Part shown: one piece after another, positions 26,645-34,684 of the stretch | Numbering within the stretch: position 1 is the stretch's first letter | Layout: each line of letters begins with the position of its first letter | From: Streptomyces sp. A012304 | GTDB taxonomy: Bacteria > Actinomycetota > Actinomycetes > Streptomycetales > Streptomycetaceae | Length of the DNA: 64,000 nucleotides | Direction: 5' to 3' | NCBI RefSeq assembly: GCF_026008495.1 | Contig: NZ_BQUN01000013.1 | Location: forward strand, 33,521-97,520 | Notes under the pieces: model-generated | Database searches by the model: none | Told to the model about the DNA's origin: nothing | Seen by the model: the letters and a program-made list of their open reading frames with translations, nothing else | Translations under genes and position numbers: made by a program

Positions 26645-27718
26645 ATGACACCCTCGGAGCCCGTTGAAACCCGGACGGAAGACCGGCCGACACAGCGATC
26701 GACGGCCCAGACGGCCACACTCGCGGAGATCGCCCGCGAGGCCGGCGTCTCGGCGCCGACTGTTTCGAAGGTCCTCAACGGTCGTGCCGACGTCGCCCCC
26801 GCGACCCGCACCCGCGTGGAGGAGCTGCTGCGCGCCCACGGCTACCGGCGCCGACGGGCCGAGGCGACCCGTTCGCCCCTGATCGACCTGGTCTTCCACG
26901 AGCTGGAGAGCGCGTGGGCGATGGAGGTCATCCGGGGGGTGGAGAACGTGGCGCGGGACGCCGGGCTGAGCGTCGTGCTCAGCGAGAGCGCCGGGCGACT
27001 CACCCCCGGGCGGACCTGGGCGGACCAGGTCGCCGCCCGCCGGCCGCACGGCGTGGTCCTGGTGCTGTCCGGGCTCGACGAGTCCCAGCGGGCGCTGTTG
27101 ACCAGCAGGTCCATCCCGTTCGTGGTGATGGACCCGGCGGGCGACCCGGGCGCGGACGTGCCGTCCATCGGCGCCACCAACTGGCAGGGCGGCCTCGCCG
27201 CCACCCGGCACCTGCTGGAGCTGGGGCACCGGCGCATCGGGGCGATCAGCGGACCCCCGCAGATGATGTGCAGCCGGGCCCGCATCGACGGTTACCGCGC
27301 GGCCCTGGAGACCGCCGGGCTGCCGGTCGACCCGGGGCTGGTCAAGACCGGCGACTTCCACCACGAGACCGGCTACCGGCTCGGCCGCGAACTGCTCGAC
27401 CGCCCCGACCGGCCCACCGCCGTCTTCGCCGGCAACGACCTCCAGGCCCTCGGCTTCTACGAGGCCGCCCGGGAACTGGGCCTGCGCATCCCCGAGGACG
27501 TCAGCGTGGTCGGCTTCGACGATCTGCCGGTGGCCCGCTGGGTGGGCCCGCCGCTGACGACCGTACGGCAGCCGCTGACCGAGATGGCCGAGGCCGCCGC
27601 CCGGCTGGTGCTGGAGCTGGGGCGGTCGGAGGAGGCGCCGGCGGCGACCCGGGTGGAGCTGGCGACCAGCCTGGTGGTGCGCACGAGCACGGGGGCACCG
27701 CCGGTGGCCGGAAGCTGA
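26645..27718 (+). CDS. LacI-family regulator of the xylan locus
   Basis: This 357-residue regulator has an N-terminal LacI helix-turn-helix with hinge (ATLAEIAREAGVSAPTVSKVLNGRADVAPATRTRVEELL, residues 24-62) and then a periplasmic-binding-protein-like sensor domain (PLIDLVFHELES, GLAATRHLLELGHRRIGAISG, GNDLQALGFYEAARELGLRIPEDVSVVGFDDLP). It lies between divergent GH3 and downstream xylanase, and the palindromes by both match. It is very likely the xylan-locus repressor, released by xylo-oligosaccharides. A possible functional relative is BxlR-like regulators. Confidence 0.92.
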   Translation: MTPSEPVETRTEDRPTQRSTAQTATLAEIAREAGVSAPTVSKVLNGRADVAPATRTRVEELLRAHGYRRRRAEATRSPLIDLVFHELESAWAMEVIRGVENVARDAGLSVVLSESAGRLTPGRTWADQVAARRPHGVVLVLSGLDESQRALLTSRSIPFVVMDPAGDPGADVPSIGATNWQGGLAATRHLLELGHRRIGAISGPPQMMCSRARIDGYRAALETAGLPVDPGLVKTGDFHHETGYRLGRELLDRPDRPTAVFAGNDLQALGFYEAARELGLRIPEDVSVVGFDDLPVARWVGPPLTTVRQPLTEMAEAAARLVLELGRSEEAPAATRVELATSLVVRTSTGAPPVAGS

Positions 27719-27722
27719 CGTA

Positions 27723-27751
27723 TTGACGGGTGTGGCGGGCCCCTCCACACT
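27723..27751 (+). promoter_or_regulatory. Possible promoter of the xylanase gene
   Basis: TTGACG (27723-27728) and CACACT (27746-27751) are 17 bp apart, about 50 bp upstream of the start. The -35 is good but the -10 is weak. It directly follows the lacI stop. Confidence 0.35.
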
Positions 27752-27776
27752 CCTCCGAAGTCAATCGGTTGTACGA

Positions 27777-27789
27777 CCGAAACTTTCGG
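27777..27789. promoter_or_regulatory. Operator of the xylanase gene, overlapping the ribosome site
   Basis: The 13-bp palindrome CCGAAACTTTCGG is perfect around its central C and has the same CGAA-N3-TTCG pattern as the GH3/lacI operators. Its last bases (27788-27789) begin the Shine-Dalgarno GGAGG (27788-27792). Confidence 0.7.
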
Positions 27790-27800
27790 AGGCACCCGCA

Positions 27801-29162
27801 ATGAGAACCTCCAGAACACCTCTGGGCCGTCGGATCGCCGCCCTGTGCGCAGGCGCCGCCGCCGTCGGTGCCCTGCTCACCGCCGGCGCCCCGGCCGCCC
27901 AGGCCGCCGACGCCCCGCTGCGCGACCTCGCCGCCGCCAAGGGCAAGGTCATGGGCACGGCGGTCACCGGCTCCAAGCTCACCGGAACCTACGGCGAGAT
28001 CGCGGGCCGGGAGTTCAACTGGCTCACCCCCGGCAACGCCATGAAGTGGGGCTCGGTCGAGCCGACCCGGGGGAACTACGACTGGGCCGAGGCCGACCAG
28101 ATCGTGAACTTCGCCGAGGCCCACGGCCAGGAGGTGCGCGGCCACACCCTGGTCTGGCACAGCCAGAACCCGAACTGGCTGGACAACGGCAGCTGGACGC
28201 CCGCCCAGCTCACCACCCTGTTGCAGAACCACATCAGCACCGAGGTCGGCCGCTACAAGGGCCGAGTCGCCGCCTGGGACGTCGTCAACGAGCCCTTCAA
28301 CGAGGACGGCACCTACCGCTCCACCCTCTGGTACGACGGCCTCGGCGCCGACTACATCGCCAACGCCCTGACCTGGGCGCGGGCCGCCGACCCGGCCGCC
28401 GAGCTCTACATCAACGACTACAACGTCGAGGGCGTCAACGCGAAGTCCACCGCGCTGTACAACCTGGTCAAGTCGCTCAAGGAGCGCGGGGTCCCGATCG
28501 ACGGGGTCGGCCTCCAGGCCCATCTGATCCTGGGCCAGGTGCCGTCCAGCTTCCAGCAGAACATCCAGCGCTTCGCCGACCTCGGCGTGGACGTGGCGAT
28601 CACCGAGCTGGACATCCGGATGCAGCTGCCGTCGGACAGCGCGAAGCTCACCCGGCAGGCCGCCGACTACAAGGCGGTCATGAACGCCTGTCTGGCCGTC
28701 AGCCGCTGCACTGGTGTCACCGTCTGGGGCTTCACCGACTCCGACTCCTGGATCCCGAGCACCTTCCCGGGGCAGGGCGCGGCGACGCCGTACGACGAGA
28801 ACTACGCGCCGAAACCGGCGTACCACGCCATCGCGGAGTCGCTCGGGGGCACCGGTACGCCTCCGACGGGGGCCTGTACGGCGGTGTACAGCGTGAGCAG
28901 TCAGTGGAACACCGGCTTCACCGGGCAGGTGAGGATCGCCTGCTCGGGTGCGGCGCTGTCGTCCTGGAAGGTGAGCTGGGACTTCGGGGCGGGGCAGCGG
29001 ATCACGCAGGCCTGGAACGCGAACTGCACCCAGTCGGGGACGGCGGTCACCTGTTCCAACGCCTCGTACAACGGGACGGTTCCCGACGGGGGTTCGGTGA
29101 CCTTCGGGTTCAACGGGTCGTGGAGCGGGAGCAATCCGGTGCCGACCGTCACCTTGGGCTGA
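27801..29162 (+). CDS. Secreted GH10 endo-1,4-beta-xylanase with CBM2
   Basis: The protein of 453 residues has a signal peptide (basic start, hydrophobic core, AQA-AD cleavage near residue 35), a GH10 barrel, a short linker GGTGTPPTGA and a CBM2 cellulose/xylan-binding domain (TAVYSVSSQWNTGFTGQVRI through PVPTVTLG). Catalytic residues are visible: acid/base E164 in WDVVNEPF and nucleophile E269 in AITELDI. It hydrolyses xylan outside the cell; the imported products suit the GH3 enzyme. A good GGAGG site precedes the ATG. Earlier in-frame starts would destroy the signal peptide. Confidence 0.95.
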   Translation: MRTSRTPLGRRIAALCAGAAAVGALLTAGAPAAQAADAPLRDLAAAKGKVMGTAVTGSKLTGTYGEIAGREFNWLTPGNAMKWGSVEPTRGNYDWAEADQIVNFAEAHGQEVRGHTLVWHSQNPNWLDNGSWTPAQLTTLLQNHISTEVGRYKGRVAAWDVVNEPFNEDGTYRSTLWYDGLGADYIANALTWARAADPAAELYINDYNVEGVNAKSTALYNLVKSLKERGVPIDGVGLQAHLILGQVPSSFQQNIQRFADLGVDVAITELDIRMQLPSDSAKLTRQAADYKAVMNACLAVSRCTGVTVWGFTDSDSWIPSTFPGQGAATPYDENYAPKPAYHAIAESLGGTGTPPTGACTAVYSVSSQWNTGFTGQVRIACSGAALSSWKVSWDFGAGQRITQAWNANCTQSGTAVTCSNASYNGTVPDGGSVTFGFNGSWSGSNPVPTVTLG

Positions 29163-29167
29163 CGCCG

Positions 29168-29209
29168 GCCCGCTGGCACACGCCCGCTGGCACAGGCCCG
29201 CTGGCACAG
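29168..29209. repeat. Three tandem 14-bp repeats
   Basis: GCCCGCTGGCACA plus C/G occurs three times head to tail just after the xylanase stop. A fourth copy begins and degrades. There is no spacer variation or cas gene, so it is not CRISPR. Confidence 0.85.
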
Positions 29210-29296
29210 GCCCGGGAAAGTGAGATTTTCCGAAGAAATTCTTCCGGTGGTTGCTTTCCTAACAGTCCCTTCATCATTCGGACTTATGTTCTTACT

Positions 29297-30358
29297 GTGA
29301 CGGGACACGACGCGAACGGGCACGGAGACAGACAGCGGGGCCGGCGGTCGAGAGCGCTCAAGGCCGTCGGCCTCACCCTGGCGGGCACGCTGGTGCTGGG
29401 CGTGGCGGCGGCGGGCTGGGCCTACCGCCACCTCAGCGGCAACATCAGCAGCGTCGACATCGACAACGCGCTCGGTGACAACCGCCCGCCGCGCGCGGTG
29501 ACCACCCCGAGCCCGACCGGCACGGCCTCCGCGACCCCGCTGCCCACGGGGGCCGTCAACATCCTGGTGCTGGGCTCGGACTCGCGCAGCGGCGCGGAGA
29601 ACCAGGAACTCGGTGGCGGGGACAGTACCGGCGCCCGCTCCGACACGGCGATGGTCGTGCACATCGAGGCCGGGCGCACCGGCGCCACCGTCGTCAGCAT
29701 CCCGCGCGACACCCTCGTCACCCGCCCGTCCTGCCCGCTGCCGTCCGGCGGCTTCACGCGGGAGGCGTACGGCGTGATGTTCAACACCGCCTACTCGGTG
29801 GGCGGCCCGGTCTGCGCGGTCAAGACCGTCGAGGCGATGACGAACGTCCGCATGGACCACTACGTCGAGGTCGACTTCGCGGGCTTCGCCGACCTGGTCG
29901 ACGCGCTCGGCGGGGTCACCGTCACCACCACGCAGGACATCGACGACGAGGACAGCCGTCTGCGGCTCGCGGCCGGCACCCATCACCTCGACGGCACCCA
30001 GGCCCTCGCCCTGGCCCGCACCCGCCACGGCGTGGGCGACGGCAGCGACCTCGGCCGCATAGGCCTTCAGCAGGCCCTGGTGAAGGCGCTCCTCGAACAG
30101 ATCGCCCGGACCGACCTGCTCGGCAGCCCCACCCGGCTCTACCAGGTCGCCGACGCCCTCACCGGCAGCCTCACCACCGACACCGGCCTGGACTCCCTCG
30201 GCGAGCTGATGGACCTCGGCCAGAGCCTGAAGGGCCTGACGTCCGAGCGCCTCACGACGGTGACGATGCCCGTGGTGACGGCCCCCTCCGACCCCAACCG
30301 GGTGGTGGCCGAGGAACCGGCCGCGCGCGAGCTGTGGGAGTCACTCAACCGGGTGTGA
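29297..30358 (+). CDS. LytR-CpsA-Psr (LCP) family glycopolymer ligase
   Basis: The 353-residue protein starts with a GTG. It has a basic N-terminus, one membrane helix (about 22-42), and then the LCP domain outside the cell: VNILVLGSDSRSG, ARSDTAMVVHI, VSIPRDTLV, the acidic VDFAGFADLVDALGGVTV, and ALALARTRHGVGDGSDLGRIGLQQAL, all conserved in LCP proteins. These transfer teichoic acid or other anionic polymers from lipid carriers to peptidoglycan. No ribosome site is visible. A TATGTT sequence 6 bp before the GTG suggests the transcript might be leaderless. It stands alone as a transcription unit. Confidence 0.9.
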   Translation: MTGHDANGHGDRQRGRRSRALKAVGLTLAGTLVLGVAAAGWAYRHLSGNISSVDIDNALGDNRPPRAVTTPSPTGTASATPLPTGAVNILVLGSDSRSGAENQELGGGDSTGARSDTAMVVHIEAGRTGATVVSIPRDTLVTRPSCPLPSGGFTREAYGVMFNTAYSVGGPVCAVKTVEAMTNVRMDHYVEVDFAGFADLVDALGGVTVTTTQDIDDEDSRLRLAAGTHHLDGTQALALARTRHGVGDGSDLGRIGLQQALVKALLEQIARTDLLGSPTRLYQVADALTGSLTTDTGLDSLGELMDLGQSLKGLTSERLTTVTMPVVTAPSDPNRVVAEEPAARELWESLNRV

Positions 30359-30535
30359 CCCGGTGGCCCCAGCAGCCCGTCCACCACCGCCTCCACCACC
30401 CGCCGAGACCCCGCGCGCCGCTCCGGCGCACGCCTCGACCTCGCCGGCGCCCTGCCGGAGCACACGGCCGCGACCTGCGCGGACGCCCTCGGACGCGAGC
30501 GCCGGGAAAAAATCTCCGAAAAATCTGGGTGAGGG
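30359..30535. other. Intergenic region before the DGPF gene
   Basis: No gene is seen. AAAAAATCTCCGAAAAATCT (about 30507-30526) is an unusual AT-rich repeated word for this genome. Confidence 0.4.
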
Positions 30536-30562
30536 TGTCGATCCGGCCCCCTCCCGATCGAC
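30536..30562 (+). promoter_or_regulatory. Possible ECF42-type promoter
   Basis: TGTCGA (30536-30541) and CGAC (30559-30562) are separated by 17 bp upstream of the DGPF gene. I recall TGTCGA and CGA/TC as the ECF42 target elements. The neighbouring sigma factor belongs to that type, which suggests autoregulation. Confidence 0.5.
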
Positions 30563-30613
30563 GCAGGAGTGAGAGGCCGGGAAGAGCCCGGCCACCGCGT
30601 CCGAGGAGTCACC

Positions 30614-30970
30614 ATGCCCCGTTTCCTGTCGCTGATCCGGCTGGACGAGAACGACGTCCCCGCCGGCGGTCCCAGCCCCGAGCTGATGCAGCGGATGGGT
30701 GAGCTGATCGAGGAGATCACCAAGGCCGGCGTCATGCTCGACACCGCCGGACTGCTCCCGACCGCCCAGAGCACCCGGCTGCACCTGAAGGGCGGCGAGA
30801 TCTCCGCCACGGACGGGCCCTTCACCGAGACCAAGGAGGTCATCGGCGGATACGCGCTCCTGCAGTGCAAGGACAAGGCCGAGGCCATCGAGTGGGGCAA
30901 GCGCTTCCTCAAGGTCCACGGCGACGAGTGGACCCTCACGCTCGAGGTGCGGGAGATCGAGGAGGGCTGA
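30614..30970 (+). CDS. YCII/DGPF-motif protein
   Basis: This 118-residue protein (start MPRFLSLIRL, with GAGGAG upstream) has a YCII-related fold of the DGPF type. The name-giving motif is visible in GEISATDGPFTETKEVIGGYALLQCKDKAEAIEWGKRF. These proteins are commonly encoded beside ECF42 sigma factors, as here: the sigma gene starts 43 bp downstream. The biochemical role is not known. It probably shares a TGTCGA promoter with the sigma gene. Confidence 0.9.
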   Translation: MPRFLSLIRLDENDVPAGGPSPELMQRMGELIEEITKAGVMLDTAGLLPTAQSTRLHLKGGEISATDGPFTETKEVIGGYALLQCKDKAEAIEWGKRFLKVHGDEWTLTLEVREIEEG

Positions 30971-31013
30971 GGTTCCTTGGCCCGGGGCCGTCAGGGGTGT
31001 TCGATGGTGAGCT

Positions 31014-32411
31014 GTGGAACGACAGCTCACCATCGACCCCGGCGACGACCCTGACGGCGACCGGCACGACGCCGGGCGGGGTGGTGAGTCGCGTGGTGAA
31101 TCGCGTGACGACCCCCGCGCCGCCATCGAGACCGTGTTCCGGCTCGAGTCCCCCCGGGTCATCGCCGCCGTGGCCCGTGTCGTACGGGACGTCGGCATCG
31201 CCGAGGAGCTGGCGCAGGACGCCCTCGTTGCCGCGCTGGAGCGGTGGCCGCGCGACGGCGTGCCGGACAACCCCGGCGCCTGGCTCACCGCCACCGCCCG
31301 CCACCGCGCCGTCGACCTGGTCCGCCGCCGGGAGACCTACGCCCGCAAGCTCGCGGAGATCGGCCGCGACCTGGAGACCTCGGTCCCCTTCGAGGAACCG
31401 GCCGACCCCGACGCCATCGACGACGACCTGCTGCGCCTGGTCTTCACCGCCTGCCACCCGGTGCTCTCCGCCGAGGCCCGCACCGCCCTCACCCTGCGCC
31501 TGCTCGGCGGTCTGACCACAGCAGAGATCGCCCGCGCCTTCCTGGTGCCCGAACCGACGGTCGCCCAGCGCATCGTCCGCGCCAAGCGGACCCTCGCACA
31601 GCGGAACGTCGCCTTCGAGGTCCCGCACGGCCCCGACCGCGAGGCCCGCCTCGGCTCGGTGCTCGACGTCATCTACCTGATCTTCAACGAGGGATACGCG
31701 GCCACCGCCGGCGACGACTGGCTGCGCCCGGCACTGTGCGAGGACGCGCTGCGGCTGGCCCGGCAGCTGTCCGCCCTGATGCCGAAGGAACCGGAGGTGC
31801 ACGGCCTGACCGCGCTGCTGGAGTTCCAGGCGTCCCGCACCGCCGCCCGCACCGCCCCCGACGGCACACCCGTCCTCCTCGAACACCAGAACCGCCGCCG
31901 CTGGAACCGCATGCTCATCGCCCGCGGCGTCACCGCCCTCGCCCGCGCCGAGGCCACCACCACCGGCGCGCCCGGCCCGTACGTCCTCCAGGCCACCATC
32001 GCGGCCTGCCACGCGCACGCGTACACGTACGAGGAGACCGACTGGCGGACCATCGCCACCCTCTACGACCTGCTCGCCGCCCGCACCCCGTCCCCGGTCG
32101 TCGAACTCAACCGCGCGGTCGCGGTGTCGATGACGCGCGGCCCGGCCGCCGCACTCGAACTGGTCGACGCCCTGGCCGCCGACCCCGCCCTGCGCGGCTA
32201 CCACCTCCTCCCCAGCGTCCGCGGCGACCTGCTGCTGCGCCTCGGCCGCACGGCTCAGGCGCGGGCGGAGTTCGAACGGGCGGCGGCGCTGACCGGCAAC
32301 GAGCGGGAACGGCAGCTGCTGCTGCGGCGGGCGGCGCGGGCGGGAAGCCGGCCGGCGGACCTCAGGCCGGACGGCCGATCAGCATTGTCGGCGCGCCCGC
32401 GACCCGGGTGA
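31014..32411 (+). CDS. ECF42-type RNA polymerase sigma factor with C-terminal extension
   Basis: The 465-residue protein starts at GTG. It has sigma region 2 (RVIAAVARVVRDVGIAEELAQDALVAALERWP, NPGAWLTATARHRAVDLVRRRE) and region 4 (LTLRLLGGLTTAEIARAFLVPEPTVAQRIVRAKRTL). A large TPR-like C-terminal domain follows (DUF6596 type; WNRMLIARGVTALARAE, ATIAACHAHAYTYEETDW, LLRLGRTAQARAEFERAAALT). The size is about twice that of a normal ECF sigma factor because of this domain. The upstream DGPF gene confirms the ECF42 group. No anti-sigma factor is present. The 3' end overlaps the convergent methyltransferase gene by 50 bp. Confidence 0.9.
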   Translation: MERQLTIDPGDDPDGDRHDAGRGGESRGESRDDPRAAIETVFRLESPRVIAAVARVVRDVGIAEELAQDALVAALERWPRDGVPDNPGAWLTATARHRAVDLVRRRETYARKLAEIGRDLETSVPFEEPADPDAIDDDLLRLVFTACHPVLSAEARTALTLRLLGGLTTAEIARAFLVPEPTVAQRIVRAKRTLAQRNVAFEVPHGPDREARLGSVLDVIYLIFNEGYAATAGDDWLRPALCEDALRLARQLSALMPKEPEVHGLTALLEFQASRTAARTAPDGTPVLLEHQNRRRWNRMLIARGVTALARAEATTTGAPGPYVLQATIAACHAHAYTYEETDWRTIATLYDLLAARTPSPVVELNRAVAVSMTRGPAAALELVDALAADPALRGYHLLPSVRGDLLLRLGRTAQARAEFERAAALTGNERERQLLLRRAARAGSRPADLRPDGRSALSARPRPG

Positions 32412-33525
32412 GGAACACCGTCGCGGAGTGCGGCCCCTGCGGCTTGACCTTGCGCCGCAGTTCCTCCGGTTCCACCGCCGACCCCCGCTTCTTCACGGTC
32501 AGGATGCCCACCTCCCGCTCCCGCAGCAGCGCCTTCAACTTCTTGACGTTGAAGGGGAGCCGGTCGGTGATCTCGTAGGCGGTAGCGTACGGCGTCGGCC
32601 GCAGCGCGTCCGCGGTGACGTAGGCGATGGTCGCGTCGAGCAGACCGCCGTCGACGTCCCGGGCGACGTCCGCGACCAGGTGGGCGCGGATGACGGCGCC
32701 GTCGGGCTCGTACAGATAGCGCCCGACGGGACGGACCCCGGGGTCGGGCAGGCCGGCGCCGAGCAGGGTGCGCGGCCCGGGCAGCAGGGTCGCCCGCACG
32801 GCACCCGGCGCCGTCCCGAACCACAGCACCGCCTCCTTCACATCACCGCCGTCCGAGATCCACTCGGCCTCCGCCTCGGCCGGGACGGCCTCGTGCGGGA
32901 TGCCGGGGGCGACCTTCAGCGCGGCGCGCGGCGCCCGCAGCGCCGCCCCCACCGCCCAGGACAGCGGCGGCGAGTAGGCCTCCGGATCGAAGATCCGCCC
33001 ACGCCCGGCGGACCGTCGGGCCGGATCGACGAACACGGCGTCGTACCCGGCCGTGTCCACCTCCGTCACATCGGCCTCCCGCACCTCGATCAGCCCGCCG
33101 AGTCCCAGTGCCTCGGCGTTGGCCCGTGCCACGGCCGCCGTCACCGGGTCCCGGTCCACCGCGAGCACCCGGATCCCCGCCCGCGCCAGGGCGATCGCGT
33201 CGCCGCCGATCCCGCAGCACAGGTCCGCGACCGAGGTCACCCCCACCTCCCTGAACCGCGCGGCGCGGTAGGCGGCCACCGAGGCACGCGTCGACTGCTC
33301 GACCCCGTGGGGCGTGAAGAACATCCGCTCGGCGTCCTCGGCCCCGAACTTCGCCGCCGCCCGCTGCCGCAGCCGGGCCTGCCCGAGGGCCGCCGACACC
33401 AGGTCGGCGGGATGCTCGCGGCGCAGTCGGGTGGCGACGGCGAGTTCGTCGGCGGGGGCGGTGCCCCGCACGGCGTCGAGGAGGGCACGGCCCTCGGGGG
33501 TGAGGAGGGGAGCGAGGTCGTTCAC
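32362..33525 (-). CDS. Class I SAM-dependent methyltransferase-like protein with THUMP-like end
   Basis: This 387-residue protein starts at GTG with MNDLAPLLTPEGRALLDAV. Residues about 100-220 contain SAM-binding motifs (VADLCCGIGGDAIALA, VLAVDRDPVTAAVARANAEALG, DAVFVDPARR). The C-terminal part includes ATIAYVTADALRPTPYATAYEITDRLPFNVKKLKALL and VKKRGSAVEPEELRRKVKPQG, the kind of end annotated as THUMP-like in actinobacteria. The target is not known, perhaps an RNA. It is convergent with, and overlaps, the sigma gene. Confidence 0.83.
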   Translation of the reverse strand: MNDLAPLLTPEGRALLDAVRGTAPADELAVATRLRREHPADLVSAALGQARLRQRAAAKFGAEDAERMFFTPHGVEQSTRASVAAYRAARFREVGVTSVADLCCGIGGDAIALARAGIRVLAVDRDPVTAAVARANAEALGLGGLIEVREADVTEVDTAGYDAVFVDPARRSAGRGRIFDPEAYSPPLSWAVGAALRAPRAALKVAPGIPHEAVPAEAEAEWISDGGDVKEAVLWFGTAPGAVRATLLPGPRTLLGAGLPDPGVRPVGRYLYEPDGAVIRAHLVADVARDVDGGLLDATIAYVTADALRPTPYATAYEITDRLPFNVKKLKALLREREVGILTVKKRGSAVEPEELRRKVKPQGPHSATVFLTRVAGAPTMLIGRPA

Positions 33526-33630
33526 CGGCTCATTGTGGGCCAGTCGGTGGATGGTACGCCTCCGGTCGCGGTGTCGGACCGGGGTGCGCGGACACCGACT
33601 GCGAGGATCCGGCGCCATGGGACCAGTCGG

Positions 33631-33649
33631 ATCAGTAGGACAAACTGAT
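33631..33649. promoter_or_regulatory. Inverted repeat ATCAGT-N7-ACTGAT
   Basis: Perfect 6-bp arms (33631-33636 and 33644-33649) lie 7 bp upstream of the deacetylase start. The size and position fit a small dimeric regulator, but none is identified. Confidence 0.45.
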
Positions 33650-33655
33650 AAAACG

Positions 33656-34684
33656 ATGATGCGTCGCATCGGGGTATGTGGTGCCGGCGATGCCCGCAGT
33701 GCCGGCGGTGCAGACAGTGCCCGCGGTGCCCGCGGTTCCCGCGGGATCCGCCGCGCCCGTGGAGTTCGCGGTGTCCGCAGTGCCCGCGGTGTCCGCAGTG
33801 CCCGCCGTGTTCTCATCGTGCTCGCCCTCGCCGCCATCGCCTCCGGCTGCGCTCCGGGCGGCTCCGGCCCCGCGGGCAACCGCCCCGCCGCCGGCCAGGA
33901 GCCGCCGCGCACCCAGCCCGGCCGCGCCCTGCACTCGTACGCGGCCCGGCTGCGCGCCGAGACCACGGCCCGGGCCGCCGCCGCAAGGCGCTGGGGCCTG
34001 CGGAAGGTCCCGCTGACACCCCCCGCCCCGCCCGCCCACAAGCCGCGCATCACCACCCGCGAGGGCTTCGAGGTCGACGACCACGAGGAACTGGCCCTCC
34101 CCCCGGTCTTCACCACCGTCCCCACCAAGGACAAGGTCGTCTTCCTCACCATCGACGACGGCGCCGAGAAGGACCCCGCGTTCCTGCGCATGATGAGCGA
34201 GCTGAGGATCCCGTACACCGCCTTCCTCAGCGACTACCTCGTCAAGGAGGACTACGGCTACTTCAAGAAGATGCAGGACCGGGGCGTGGCCCTGAACAAC
34301 CACACCCTCCACCACCCCTACCTGCCGAACCTGTCCTACGGGCGTCAGAAGCGCGAGATCTGCGGCATGCAGGACGTGATCGAGAAGCGCTACGGCAAAC
34401 GCCCCGAACTCTTCCGGCCGCCCTTCGGCAACTACGACCGCGCCACCCTCCACGCCGCGAAGTCCTGCGGTGTGAAGTACGTGCCGCTGTGGAACGAGGA
34501 GGTCTTCGTCGACCGCTGGGAGTACCGCGAGTGGGACCGCGACCTGCACCCGGGCGACATCGTGCTGAGTCACTTCCGCGGACCAGGCGACTGGAAGGGC
34601 ACAATGCCCGACATGATCCGCCGTTTCCTGAACCTGGTCACGGAGAAGGGGTACGCGGTGGCCCGCCTGGAGGACTACCTGTGA
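33656..34684 (+). CDS. NodB-type polysaccharide deacetylase lipoprotein 1
   Basis: This is a 342-residue protein with an unusually long, Arg-Gly-Ala-rich N-terminus encoded by a short-unit repeat. A lipoprotein signal follows with hydrophobic LIVLALAAIASGC (lipobox ASGC near residue 65). The C-terminal part is a carbohydrate esterase-4-like NodB domain: KVVFLTIDDGAEKDP (metal-binding Asp-Asp), NHTLHHP (H-x3-H), and RPPFGNYD. It probably deacetylates a cell-wall polymer outside the membrane. An ATGATG doublet at 33656 begins the frame. A paralogue follows with overlap. Confidence 0.82.
   Translation: MMRRIGVCGAGDARSAGGADSARGARGSRGIRRARGVRGVRSARGVRSARRVLIVLALAAIASGCAPGGSGPAGNRPAAGQEPPRTQPGRALHSYAARLRAETTARAAAARRWGLRKVPLTPPAPPAHKPRITTREGFEVDDHEELALPPVFTTVPTKDKVVFLTIDDGAEKDPAFLRMMSELRIPYTAFLSDYLVKEDYGYFKKMQDRGVALNNHTLHHPYLPNLSYGRQKREICGMQDVIEKRYGKRPELFRPPFGNYDRATLHAAKSCGVKYVPLWNEEVFVDRWEYREWDRDLHPGDIVLSHFRGPGDWKGTMPDMIRRFLNLVTEKGYAVARLEDYL
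33680..33811. repeat. GC-rich short tandem repeat in the deacetylase 5' end
   Basis: A degenerate GTGYCCGCR-like unit recurs for about 130 bp within the first 50 codons of the deacetylase gene. On the reading frame it gives repeated ARG, RGVRSAR words. Confidence 0.7.

Noticed and set aside
29168..29209. CRISPR-like array
   Set aside because: The units are adjacent 14-bp copies without spacers and there are no cas genes.
27845..30358. Single 837-codon frame joining xylanase region and LCP gene
   Set aside because: The first 480 codons are out of frame with the GH10 domains. Only the part from GTG 29297 encodes a recognisable LCP protein.
33526..34218. Upstream extension of the methyltransferase frame
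   Set aside because: It runs through the deacetylase gene and its repeats on the other strand. The family-like start is at 33525.
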